Assembly (NCBI GenBank): GCA_022457155.1
Contig: JAJGOT010000478.1
Location: 1-64,000, forward strand
Origin: Cladopsammia gracilis
Taxonomy: Eukaryota > Cnidaria > Anthozoa > Scleractinia > Dendrophylliidae
Reading direction: 5' to 3'
DNA: 64,000 bases
In this document: piece after piece, positions 13,110 to 26,035 of the stretch
Layout: the number at the start of each line of letters is the position of its first letter
Numbering within the stretch: position 1 is the stretch's first letter
The notes under the pieces: generated by a model
What the model saw: the letters and a program-made list of their open reading frames with translations, nothing else
Databases searched by the model: none
Told to the model about the DNA's origin: nothing
Program-made: the position numbers and the translations under genes

Positions 13110-13380
13110 ATGCAGAGACTTCTTTCAGATTTACGATCTGTTGATCGTTCCCCTTTTTTCCATATGCTAGGCATGGGTCGAAAGCCCGAGTAAAACGGAT
13201 TTCCTCGACGTGAATCGAGAAAATACAAACAAAACGTGTCCTAGGTGAGGATGGAAATCATTGCCCTTGGTTCTAACAATCTCTCGTCTTGTCGGTCCGG
13301 CTTGCATACAGCGCGATTCCAGTCGCTCGATCATTCTCATTGCTGCACTCCTCTACAACACAATGACTTCCCACCATTAA
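13110..13380 (-). pseudogene. THAP zinc-finger domain, frameshifted
   Basis: The minus strand starts MVGSHCVVEECSNENDRATG, the first half of a THAP (C2CH) DNA-binding domain, and runs into a stop after TDKTRDC. Just downstream another frame resumes VRTKGNDFHPH and GLSTHA, as in the middle of THAP domains, but the CxxH zinc ligands are not intact. THAP domains occur in P-type transposases and in host genes. This copy is broken and its source is unclear. Confidence 0.55.
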
Positions 13381-14039
13381 AAGGAAGAAAGACTTTCCGA
13401 AAACACGGGAGCGCATCGAAGTGGGTGAAATCGTATGAGAAATTAGCCTTGGCCAGCGCTGTGACGAGAAAATGACGTCACTTGATTTCCCCGCGAAATC
13501 AAAGTAACCAGGCCTCTGCCGTTGGTAACCAGGCCGCAGGAACATGGCGGTTTAATGGCGGATGAAAAATACCGGAGTTTGAGCGCAAAAAAAAAACCAC
13601 TTTCCTTCATCGCATGAAGATATACATTGGAAATCATGTACTTTAGGAAGTTAACTACCAATTAAGCAAAAATTAGAGGTATTCGACAATTTGATAGTAG
13701 TAGCACTTTAATTATTTTCCCTCGTATTGCTGCCTCTCACAAGTGTCTCAATACTCGCACTTTAGATCAGACTGTGTTAACACTCACTAGGTCGCATTCG
13801 AACGCTTCTCCACGTTGTCTAGAATGCTCGATTGCTTCTGTGTTTTAAGCCTCAAGTCAACATTTGGCAACAGATCACTGTAACCGGGGTAACAATCTGC
13901 TTGTTTATCGACAGATCTTATTACAGGCATCTTTTTTGTATGAAGTAAACTGTTATTTTCTGTCAGCACTCTGGGTCAGCGCTATAAAAAAACTGAACTT
14001 TTGTGACATTCGAGTAATTATTTTTTTACGATCATACGT

Positions 14040-14265
14040 GATCATGCCGGGAGGTCGCTTACCGGAAACAGAAAACAAAAGAATATCACAAATTTGTGGC
14101 CTAAAAGGTGGTCGCGGTCGCTTAAGAAATTTGAGTAGTGGTCGCTTACGAGAGAGTTTTGAAACAGTATTTGACTGAGAAACAAAACGGTTATTTACAA
14201 AGTGGTCGCTTACGGGAGGTGGACGCTTACGAGAGGTGGTCGCTATGAGAGAGTTGACTGTACTC
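14040..14265. repeat. Short repeats of the GTGGTCGCTTACGAGAG type
   Basis: Variants of GGTCGCTTACGAGAG recur at about 14052, 14110, 14140, 14200, 14222 and 14237. Sequence between 12,770 and 14,040 outside the THAP remnant, and 14,270-14,545, shows nothing I can call. Confidence 0.6.
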
Positions 14266-14786
14266 GGATTCCGGTTTTTTTTCGAAGTGATCTCGCGAGT
14301 GGCTCAGTGAGGTCTTTAAGGAAAACAAACGAAATGTTAGAGTATGTATGTCTCGTCCCAGTCGAAAAACGTGAACTAATTCTTCTGGTAACGAAATTGT
14401 TTCTGGGAATGATGAAGGATAGCCATTAGCTTTTATAAAAGCGTTTTTAAGTCTAATCATAGCGTAGTTACGCGTCCATTTTTACATATGTAACACACAG
14501 TTGCACGTTTAAGATGTTTTATTACAATGAACTGACATTTCTGGCGGAAATATTGTTCCAGCTGACTAAACCAAACTAACAACTTAACGAAGATGTTTAT
14601 AATCACGGTCATTGAGACCCTGCTGTTAATGGTAATGAGACATGTTTATCTACATTGCAGCATATGCAAAGCTCAGCATTATAATTACTAAAAGCTTAGC
14701 CCCCAATTTTGTTGCTACTGGAAATAGTATAATCCCTTATTAAAACAGTAAAAACCGAAAGACGGTGGCATCAATCTACCGAGTTC

Positions 14787-15319
14787 CTAGCGAACAAAGA
14801 CTTTCCAAAAATCACCAGAAGAGACTCCGCCTTTATAATCATCGCATTCCCATCTGCCACCTTGACCAAGCAACCAGTGATAAGCCCCTCCCACAAAAGC
14901 AGCGTGATTGTATAATCTGTTTTGATTGCGCCCGGTAGAGCCCCACTTACCAACAAAAAAAGAACCCTTTTCATGTCCCCACCTGTGGCAAACTCTTGCT
15001 AATTTTGAGTTGTCATTTTTCATTACAACAAAGGACCCACACGAGGCAGGAAAAGCATCTGTCTGACCGCTGAAGTACTGGACCACAGCTTCGCCTTTGC
15101 TGTTAGCGGCCGTGGTGATGTGGAATGTTCGTCCTGGTCGCTGTTTCTTACAGTAGAATCTTACTCGAGTGAAAGACAATTTCCTCCTCAGTTCCTTCAT
15201 GGCGCTTTTTGTGAGAAGCATCTGTTTGCTGCTGATTCCACGGTATGATGTCTTCACTGGAACACGAGAAGGAGGAGTTGAGCTGTGCAACACAATGCTG
15301 GAGACAAGAAGCCATCCAC
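14787..15319 (-). CDS. Gene A exon 18: rest of fibrinogen-like module and stop
   Basis: The terminal coding exon (residues 974-1150) starts GGWLLVSS, so the junction reads TTDGGGW, the classic fibrinogen-related motif. Later landmarks are [48 protein letters not shown] and [11 protein letters not shown], then the stop. The open frame continues upstream of the acceptor but that part is intron. The module is shorter than a vertebrate fibrinogen domain and lacks an obvious calcium-loop DxDxW motif, so binding function is open. The paralogue at 59783-60318 is about 80% identical by hand alignment. Confidence 0.85.
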
Positions 15320-18300
15320 CTGAAATTAGAAAAGGATCTGTGGTCATGTCATGATAGCTGTGAAGTGTAACAATTCGAAAATGTTTCAGCTGCTGTTGAC
15401 CCAACAAAAGCAGCAGGACAAAAAAGGTAAATTCATTATGTAAGAATCAAATTAATTGCAAGTAGATTTAATTTTGAGCAAAAAACTTTCGGATTAAAGG
15501 AAAAGCAAAGCACTAATAGGCATGGTAAAAAGATACGAACATTTAACTAGGATTTTAATAGAAATCATTTGGATATTAAAAAAGATCCTGAATGCCGTTT
15601 AAAATTACGAAATAGCGTTCCACCCAGATTCTAAAAATAGAAAACTCGTAATTGGCTCGCAGCATCATGGGATTGAAATGCGTACAAACATTCAAGAACT
15701 ATGCAGGAAGCTACGAAAAAAGCAGGTGCTACGAAGCACTGTTCTTGGGTACAACTCGACAATTATCCACAACATGTACAGGAATCGCAAAAACTGGTGT
15801 TTCCGAGGCAGCCATTTTGAATTATAATTCAACACATTGATACACTGCCCAAATATGGTCAAAAAGTTATCGATATAAGTTATGTCTACAAGACGTTAAC
15901 CAGCGATGGTGGTAAATTTCGCAGTTTGAAGGAAAGTGAGAATGACTGCTGCCTGCAATTTCGTGTTTTTGGGCGAAAAAGAGGGTGAACTATCAGTTAA
16001 AACAGGGAAAAGAAAGGAAAAAAGAGAAAAAAGAAAAGAGAAAAAATATTGTTCACATGATTGGACAAAAAAGGCGCGAAATTTTCGCGCTGTCGCGGTT
16101 GCCGTGTTTATATTGGCGTAGCTGAATGAAAAAAACTGGTTCAAAGTTTAATCGCTCGACAAGGAGTGAATGAAGGAGCACAATTTTGGTACAATTCCTT
16201 TGGTAATCACCTCTGGAATATGATATAGACTTGACGCTTCCTCAGAAAAGTTTCTGATCTCGTCATTACGGCTGTAGGAGCTAAAAAACGAGCAAGTTTG
16301 TAAACAACATTGATCGAGTCAGCTCGTACTTCGATGGACACTTCGATGTTTGCATATTTGGTGCAGATGGAAGGTACTAAAAAGCCAAATCAACTACAGG
16401 TACGATGTTTTAACCGTTTCTTGTATCCTTTAGCTGTGAATTTTTGTAAGACATACTGTCCACGCTGCAGTTCTTTCCGACTTTTCGCCGCTTTGTTTAG
16501 GTACGTGGCCGTGTGTTTGTTCAATTTGTTTTGATTCTGAATTGAACTGTTTAAGATACGAAACACTTGTAACTAAGACATTCTATGCAATTTTACTGTG
16601 TTTTAATTCTTGTAGTCACTACTCTGTCCCGTTCTTTGAGTAGACGAAAGCTCTTCGTACAAAATTGTGTACGCTAAATTAATTTTAGCCTGGCAAAAGT
16701 TTCGGCATTCGCTGCTCGTTGTTTAAGAAATGGTGCGAGGTAAAATATTGTTGTAAGCCTTTTTACTTGATGAAAGGTTGTATATCTCAATGAATTTTTT
16801 TCTAGAAACTGTGATTTGTTATCAATGTGTTGAATTATAAAACAGTTATAGTGTTCAAGCTTCCGTAATATTGACAAAGGCGCCACTTTCATTCATGATG
16901 TGTGATGTTACAAGTTTCGCGCGGTAAAACATATGTAAGCTTTTTTTTTAATAAAAGGCTTGTCGGCGATATTTTTCTTCAAACTGTGCTTTGTTATCTA
17001 CGGTGGCTTCAAAGGGACATACATTTTTCCCATTTTTTTTTTGGCTTGCGACTTAGCTGCGACTTACTTGCGACTTAGCTGCGACTTACTTGCGAGTTAG
17101 TTGCGACTTGCGACTTACTTGCGACTTACTTGCGACTTAGCTGCGACTTACTTGCGACTTACTTGCGACTTACTTGCGACTTACTTGCGACTTACTTGCG
17201 ACTTAGCTGCGACTTACTTGCGACTTACTTGCGACTTACTTGCGACTTACTTGCGACTTACTTGCGACTTAGCTGCGACTTACTTGCGACTTACTTGCGA
17301 CTTACTTGCGACTTAGCTGCGACTTACTTGCGACTTACTTGCGACTTACTTGAAGACAACATGGAGTCGTGCGAATCAAAGGTTTGCTGTCCACGGCGTC
17401 TTGAAAGTTAACTTTCGCCTGATAATGTACTGTCCCGGATTTACAGCTATGAAGTTTATCACTGTCTTCGTTTTAGTTGTTATTTTTACTGTCTCAACAG
17501 CAGTAGTTTCAAATTACTCCCCTGCAATAAGGAACAATGCACTTATGTCTTAGCGAGATGCGTATGCCGTGCACACTTACAAGAAATAATGTAATTTCCG
17601 ATGCTGTAAGTCCAAGGTTAAAATAGTTTTGTATTATCTCCTTGCGCATAAGTGCATTGTTCCTTATTGCAGGGGAGTAATTTGGAAGTACTGCTGTTGA
17701 GACAGTACAAATAACAACTAAAACGAAGATAGTGATAAACTTCATGGCTACAAATCATAGGACACTACATTATCAAGAGAAAGTTAACTTTGAAGACGCC
17801 GTAGACGGCTCACCTTTGATTCGCACGACTCCATGTTGTCTCCAAGTAAGTCGCAAGTAAGTGGCAAGTAAGTCGCAGCTAAGTCGCAAGTAAGTCGCAA
17901 CTAAGTCGCAACTAAGTCGCAGCTAAGTCGCAAGTAAGTCGCAACTAAGTCGCAGCTAAGTGGCAAGTAAGTCGCAGCTAAGTCGCAAGTAAGTCGCAAC
18001 TAAGTCGCAGCTAAGTCGCAAGTAAGTCGCAGCTAAGTCGCAAGTAAGTCGCAGCTAAGTCGCAAGTAAGTCGCAAGCCAAAGAAAAAGTGGGAGTAATG
18101 CATGTCCCTTTGAAACCACCGTAGTTATCAATGTGTTGAATTATAAAACTATTATAGCGCTCAAGCTTGCGTGATATCGCCTAATTTTAGCCGACTCGGC
18201 CTACGGCCTCGTCGGCTAAGTATTAGGCGATATCACGCGCGCTTTCGCGCTATAATAGTTAAATATTTGTCCGCATTTCGATCCCACAATGCAATGCTGC

Positions 18301-21300
18301 CAAATATGACGTCACCTGGGCGGAACGCTATTGTAGCACATCAGCACGAGATCAAGGTTCTTCATATTTTGTACATAAAAAAGTCTATGGTGAGTCACTT
18401 GACTTGGTATAATAACGGTATTTTTTTCAAATTACTTTTTAATTTCGTGAAAATTCTATGGCCGTACACTGCCTTAAAATTCCTAAAATGAAAGCGATTT
18501 TCACAAACCAAAAACCTTGTCTCTCGAAAGCACAAAGGGAAACAAAACTTGAACGAGTTCTGATATGTTAAGAGATATTTACAAGCAACTTGAGCCTAAT
18601 ATAGATAGGCTGAGCCTAACAGCGTCGCTCCCTGAACAAGCTTAAGGTTACAGTGTACCTTCGGGGGTGTCTCCAGTATAACAGCTCTAGTGTCTTAAGA
18701 TTACACTTAACATACCTAAACACAGATATCAAATTAAAGCTTATAGAGCTGGCTATCTAAATATGGAAACCATTTGGTAATAGAGTGAATTGTCGAATTT
18801 TTTACGACGTCTAAATTCGAAAGTCCGAATCAGCTTTAAAACGCTATAACTCAAAGCGATTATTGTATTTTGCTAATTTGATTTGTTCTCGGGTTTCCGG
18901 ACACGAAGCGCTAAAAAAACGTGTCGGCGATTTCCCATATTCAATTGCAGTGAAAAGTTACAGAATATTTTCGAAAAAGGGAGAAAAAATTGGAATGATC
19001 GCACGGAAATGGCTCTTGACGAAAAAGTTTTCGGAAAAAAGAAATTCGCCGACACGTTTTTGTTGATTATATGTTAGCCTATCTTCTGTCCAAATTTGAG
19101 GAAAATCGAACAAATTTCCTTTGAGATGTAGCTCTTTAAAGTGTCCCCAACAAGCGAAAAATTAACTTTGAGAAAACAGCGCTTAAAAAAACATATCGCT
19201 TCATAAACAAACTCCGCCCACAAAAGTTTTACTGTCATTTCTCCGTCAATTTTCACTATTTTTCGATAATTTTTTTTTGAATGAAACTTTATTCTGTAAA
19301 CTTTATTTCGACGCCAAAAAAAAAAAATTCGATAAATTTTCGATGTAAAGGTACACTGTAACCTTAACTAGGGTGAAAGGTCGGAAGCACAAGAATTAAG
19401 ATTGACGACCGAGCTATTTTTCAATTTTAGCAATTCTCAAAAACAGTATTACGCGACCGTCCGCACAGTATATTTAGACCGTACAAAAGTTCACAAAAAA
19501 ACAAAATTTCCGAATAAAATAAACCTGTTGCGTTTCAAACATTGCTCGAGAAACTGATTTGGAAATCAAAAATGCAAAAAATATTTGCATATTAAAAGGC
19601 GACGCGAGTGAAGTTAGAACTATAAAATCTCACAACAAAACTCTCACAGTAACATGTATAAAAGTTATCGCTTCCGTAGTAGCATTAACATAGTTTAAGT
19701 AGTATTCACATTACCGTTTATTTATGTCAATTCTAAAATCAATAATTGTGTGTATAATAATCAGATAATTTTGAACTGTAACAAGGACCGAATAAAATTT
19801 TCCGCCTCTTAAAGTAGACACTATTTTATGAGAAGAAGTGAACAAAAAGAACCGTGAAATTAATTATAAACGAGAAATACAACAGCTAGAAAAGGAAGCA
19901 AGAAAAGGGCATGCGCAATAAGCTAAATGTATTTGAAATGTGTTTACTTGTGCTTGTGTGACTCAGTCTCAACTTTTGAAGAAAATTTATGAAAATTACC
20001 TATGCGTTTACTTCTCTCAACGGGTGGCTTTTTAATAACCCAAGCTAGATTTTAGATATATTGCAGTACGGTAACATAGCTTTCTGCTAGTATAACTTTC
20101 ATTGTAAAATTCGATGTACCAGTAAAGGATTTATGCCAGAGAAGTTTCCTTATTTTCAAGTGTTTAACAAAGTGCTGAAAACTGGAATGTTTCGGGTTTT
20201 CGAAAAGACATGTAAAAATGTATCTTCTTCCAATATTTTCACATCACTATGCTCTCAAAGGGTTACTCTACTTAACTGCAAAGAATCATTTCCATACATT
20301 AAGGCGTCTTTCTTCCAGAGCGATTTAAATATGCAGCAAATCTCGGCAAATTTAATAGCGGCTGCGACCTGAACGCGGCATTTTAGTTTTTGGCGGATTT
20401 ATCGAAAACGAAAAGTTTTTGCAAAGTTTAAATTAATTTTCGTAAATAGGTCAGCAAAGGCCTTCTCCTGACCAAATATGAAGAAATCCGAAAATTCAAT
20501 TTTGACGGCGAGTTCTCTTTATTTAAAGACAGTCGCTCGTAATTTTCCATGCCGAGTTTGAAGTCAAAGAATTGAAGAGTGAACAGATTTAAAACATTAC
20601 ATCATCTAAGCGTGACATAAATATGCATTGTGTGAAACGAGACAACTGGATGGCGTAATGCACTGGTCAGCGGAGTTATCAACAAACGTTAACAGTCGAA
20701 TGAGCGAGCGATCGAGTGATTTTTTTTTTTTATTGACATAATGTGGTAGTCGCTGTCCCCTTCCAGTCCATATCCTGCTCCTCGGTTTACACGCTTTCCT
20801 TTAATAATGGCTTTTTGCTCGGGCCAAAGGCTTTGAGTTGTGGTTCTGTTTTTTTTTACTCATATTTGTACATGCAAATGTGTGCACGTTTGAAAGGATA
20901 AGCACGCTCAAGGTTGGTGACTGGACCATAAGGTGGACTAATTCGAGACTAATTCTTACGGTAGAAAGTACACTTAAGTTCTTCCCTGCAATTGTATGTG
21001 CTTATTCCTGGTTTCGTAATCGTTTGCTCTCGATTCACAAACCGTTTTTATTTACCTAATCTATAAGCCAATTGAATCCCGGCTATTAGCTGAGACCCGT
21101 AGCTCGAACACTTTCTCGACCTCCTGGAATAGCCTCTCATCCGAAACTAAATTTAAGCAGTCAAATCTAAACCATTTTAGATATTTATTGCTGGCATATC
21201 CCCGTTGTTTCCTCTCTTCCTTATAGCTTAGTTATGTAATTATATTTTACCTAATTATGTAACATGTTTTAGTACATTAATAAGGCATAAAATGGATTCT

Positions 21301-24300
21301 AGTTTAATTTTATAATATCTTTATGTAACCACACGGCTTGATGGAAGAGCATATTTTGTATAAATTGATACTGTGTGTAACTAAAGCTTGACTTGACTGA
21401 AGTAAACCTTACCTCCGTCAGTTGTCATGTCACAATAGACTTTTAAAGGGTTTCCAGTTCTCCCAGGGTCGATCCAGTACTCCCCATCCCCTCTGGAGGT
21501 ACCCAAGTCTCTGATATCTTTGCAGGATTGAGCAGGATCACGAGCAATTCGACCTCGCGTTGCTGCAGTAAAAAAATAGCTTTTGTTAAATAGTTTAAAT
21601 TGTTCAATAGTTTTTGCTATATTTGTTTTATTGAAGTTAAAGGTCAAGTTTAGTCTAACCTTACACTGAGTACCGGGCCGTTTTATCTTCGTGGACAAAA
21701 GGCGGGGGAGACGGATTCCTCCATCCCCCACCCCATCCGTAACTTCAAGAATATTAATAAAAGCTATTGTGAGACTTAGCGGGTTTAAACAATGTTCAAA
21801 ACTGTCTAAGTTACGGTACAACACGTGACTAAATGACTTCATATGACGCGGGAAATGCGTCATAATTCCGAGTGGCTGCCATCTTGGATTTCAATTATGT
21901 TAGAAAAGCGCCAAAATTAAGTCAAAATTCATCAAAATCAAGAAAAAATGCTAAAATGATCTTAATTTGTAAATTTGACTATAAGAAAATTACAAAATGT
22001 CCCAAATATTGGTAAACATATTTGTCAAAAAATGTCTTGCCATGGAAACGTCACATGTCGCACAAAAATCTGTCACATCAAAATATATTTGTTAAGGTGG
22101 CTACGTTGTTATTTCTGGCGCACTCGTGTATGACAAACTTGAGTTATAACTTTTTCGGCTCTAAAGCGATGACTATAAAACTTTGCGAAAACTTACAGCT
22201 GTTATTTAGCAATAATATGAAAGAATTCGATTTAACTGGGAAAATATTTTTAGTGATAATCGAGCTTAAATGAACCCTACGTTTTGAACAAAATCGCACC
22301 AGGTGAAACATTTTGCCGTTACATTTGTGTTAACATTCTGGAATCAGTTTACATTGCCCTAATACATACCCTTACCAAGTTACAGCGAAATCGTTCGTGC
22401 AAAGGTGCGAAAGTATTAAGACCATCAAAATTTGTCCCTAAACTTCTCTTGAAATTTTAAATACTTGATGCTCTTTAACAAAACAATCCACGAACCCAAA
22501 TTTATGGGAGAAGCCTTCCCAATGCTTGCTAAATCTGAATTCTAAGCCGATTACAAATCGTGCGAACCCGGTAAAAACTATTTACTTGTTCTGTAAATAT
22601 CATAAAATGCTCCAAAACCTGCTCAAATCTCCAATGCTGCGTTTTCCATCATTTTTCGAAAATTATTCAGCAGTTTGGTGTCAAACTTTCTTCCACATGA
22701 ATTTTAAGGCACTGATTTTCTTTTGCTTAGAAGGGCTTTCAATTGGAGAAATAGTTGTTGGAATTATAAGCTACTCCGTATCTGAGCTCATGCGAAGCTA
22801 ACAAGCAGTTTTCAGTTATGTTAACCGTGGCACGATACAATGTTTAATATTTGTCGAATAGCAGTCGCAGTATCTGTTGATCAACAGTTATGTAGAGTTT
22901 CGCAGTCATTGGGGTTTTGTATAATTATTAGGGACACCCAACGAGGAATGTTTGTTGTTTTTCCATATAATTTTCGTGCCTTAAAAAATACTAATACAGT
23001 TTGACATTTTCGGATCTTTTAGAAACGTTTAGGGAATTTGATAGCTGCTTTCTTCTTTCCGCTTTGCGAAAATCCTTGATAACCTTATTTTGAACTACAA
23101 ACGACAATTTTTTCACCCCGAAAACAAAAGGCGTTAACTGATTTTTCGATTCACCAAAGTTTAAAGCGACATGCCATTAAATGAAACTAATGTTTAGTCT
23201 TATTAATTAGGAATTTTTAAGTTGACTGAAGCCTTCCCAACAGATATTCAACCGAAACGATTGGTTAGGTGCTCCTGAATTATTGATGCTAAATAAAGTA
23301 CGCCATTAAATAGGAAGATGGGTAAACACAAAACACAAATGTACTCCATTAAATAGGAGGATGGGTAAAGACAAAACACAAATGTACTCCATTAAATAGG
23401 AAGATGGGTAAAGACAAAACACAAATTTACGCCATTAAATAGGAAGATGGCCAGAGACAAAACACAAATGTACTTTATTAAAAAGGAAGATGGCCAAAGA
23501 CAAAACACCAATGTTCTGAAATTAAGACTTTGGGTCACAGAAACGGCTGCATTTTCCGCACAATTTGCGCAGACCGTTACCACCTGTGGCTTATTATGTG
23601 TTCATTGTATTTTTTCAAAATACTTTTGCGAGTCAGATGTTATTAAACGATGAGAGACATATTTCATAGATACCAGTGCATTTTTTCCCATCTCCAGAGT
23701 ATCCGGGCTTGCAAGTGCATTTGAAAGACCCATCCGTATTGGTACATAAGGCTTTGACGTCACAGTCGTTAGTGTTGTTTGCACATTCGTTGACATCTAA
23801 AAGAAGATGAGAGATTGCCTATTACAAAGAGTATAATTTTTATATTCGTCAGAGATTGAAGCGGCAAGATTATTAATTTTATGGCCGCAGTACCAAACTG
23901 TCGCATACACTACGATCTATCAGTGTGTGACGAGTAAAAAGGAGCGAGCAACGCTTACTGGAAAACACTAAAGAGCCCGTCGGTTTACCTTGGCAGGTCA
24001 GTGGTACTCGGGTACTTTTGAATCATACAAATGTATCCTGCAGAAAATGCACGTTAAATTTGAATGATGTTTTCTTAATTGCAGCCTGCGTTACAGATGA
24101 ATTCAACTTCCAATAAAGTCCGTTTATGTACTGGCGGTTGAATAATTTGCAAAACGTGGATAATATTTGTTAGTTACCAATGCATTTCCTGCCATCGCCA
24201 GAGTATCCAGATTTACACGTACAGTTGTAAGACCCTTTGGTATTGTTACAAATAGCATTCAAATCACAGTTGTGGGTTTTGTTTGTACACTCGTCGATAT

Positions 24301-25995
24301 CTAAAAGCAAAGAAAAATCATTTCAATTCCATTGATTTCACTTTTAAAATGTTATCGTTTACTAACATATTGCATAGGAAATTAACCTATTGAATACTTG
24401 AGAATGAACTTTGTTACAATGGGGTCATACATAAACAGCTGGTCGAAGATGTTATCGCCATATCAAACTATTAAACAAATATACTGGTATCATAGAAGAA
24501 ACGCTACTTCAGTTTTAGATCAACTTAACAAACAGAAAAATAACGTACTGACATACAGACAGACAGGTAAAAAGTTAAGTAAACACAGCAGAGATGACAA
24601 TAACTAAAAGACACAGTTATAGTTACCAAAACAGTTTTTTCCATTTCCGGCGAATCCAGCTATGCAAGTGCAAATGTACGAGCCCACGGTATTCTGACAA
24701 GTAGCATTCACATGACATCTGTGCGGGTAGTTGATTGTGCACTCGTCAATTTCTGAAGAAGATAACACGACTCAGTCATACATGGTACATTATTTATCCT
24801 TAAAATCGTGAAAAAGAGGAATTGATATAGGACGGTTATTACTGTTATTTATTTAGAAATATTATATAGGTTTTATTTAATTACTTATTTATTCATTTAT
24901 ATTATATGACTGTTATAATCATAGTTATTATTAAGTCGTGAATACGACTTATTGTGATTACTGGGGAAAAGTCACTCGCTCATCGTAAACTTTATATTAA
25001 ATTTATATTAAATTGTGGATATGTTACACTTCGGTAATAGCATACATGAAGTCTGAAATGGGAGTAAACCAAGGCCGCCATTACGGCTGTTGTGTTATAC
25101 GAATGCTCGATGAGCTGAAACGTCAGTTTGGGAAAACGTTGGGGTTCTTTTCCTTGTTATTATTGTTTGGCAAGGATATCTGACATTAATAATGAAGGAA
25201 AAGGTAAGTTTGTCCCGTAATTTTCATTTTCGCTAGTAAACAATTCCTTCGTGTTTACCAGCTACACACGAAGGTTTTAAGGTTTTATATGTCCTTCTTT
25301 GGTAAAAGATATTGGTACGTGGATCTGCAACACACACCTTGTGTAGGGTAGGAAAAGGTCCGATTGTTGTTTTATATTCACGACTTGGCTCGCAAGGCCG
25401 GAGCCTTTGATTTTTTTATTGTTATTGATGACGTGTAAGCGCAATGAGACTTTAAATACGCTCATAAAAAGTTTACTTTTATTATTACTATCTGTGAAAA
25501 GCTAAAGGGCGTTAAGATACGGTAAAACATTCAATATGCAAAATCCTTGTAGATATTCCTGAACAGACTATTATTGTTGTCTTTAAACCAGACTGCAGAA
25601 ATTTGCACAGAGACACTCCTGCCTTTTCACATTTTTATTTTCACATTTTTATTTTACTAAGACCGATCATTCTTTCAACAATAGAAACAATAAATTCTCC
25701 GTCCAGCTGCCGAAAATGAAATTAGAGTTTGACCGCAAAAGCTTTTCTTTCCTAGGTGCTTTAATTTTTCATAAATTACCTTTGAACATAAGAAATTTAG
25801 AATATAGAATTTTATTTAAGCAACATTTGAAAGGATTTTTATGTAACGTAATTATCTTATATTTTACTTTTCTATTAACTCTGTACAGTTCATATTTTTA
25901 GTCTAAATATTTTATTCTTTTATTTTTATTGTAACAGGACCCCATTGATAACAGTGCTTTTTTTGCAGTGATGGGTTATCCTGATATTCGTATTC

Positions 25996-26035
<40 letters not shown>

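Noticed and set aside
15320..15407. Upstream extension of the 206-codon ORF containing exon 18
   Set aside because: The acceptor TTTCAG lies at the GGW codon, and the join to exon 17 restores TTDGGGW. Copy B diverges upstream of this point.
17101..17411. Plus-strand ORFs of LRLTCDL repeats
   Set aside because: Translations of the 11-bp minisatellite arm.
17043..18083. CRISPR-like appearance of the 11-bp repeats
   Set aside because: Units are contiguous without spacers, in a eukaryotic fold-back element.
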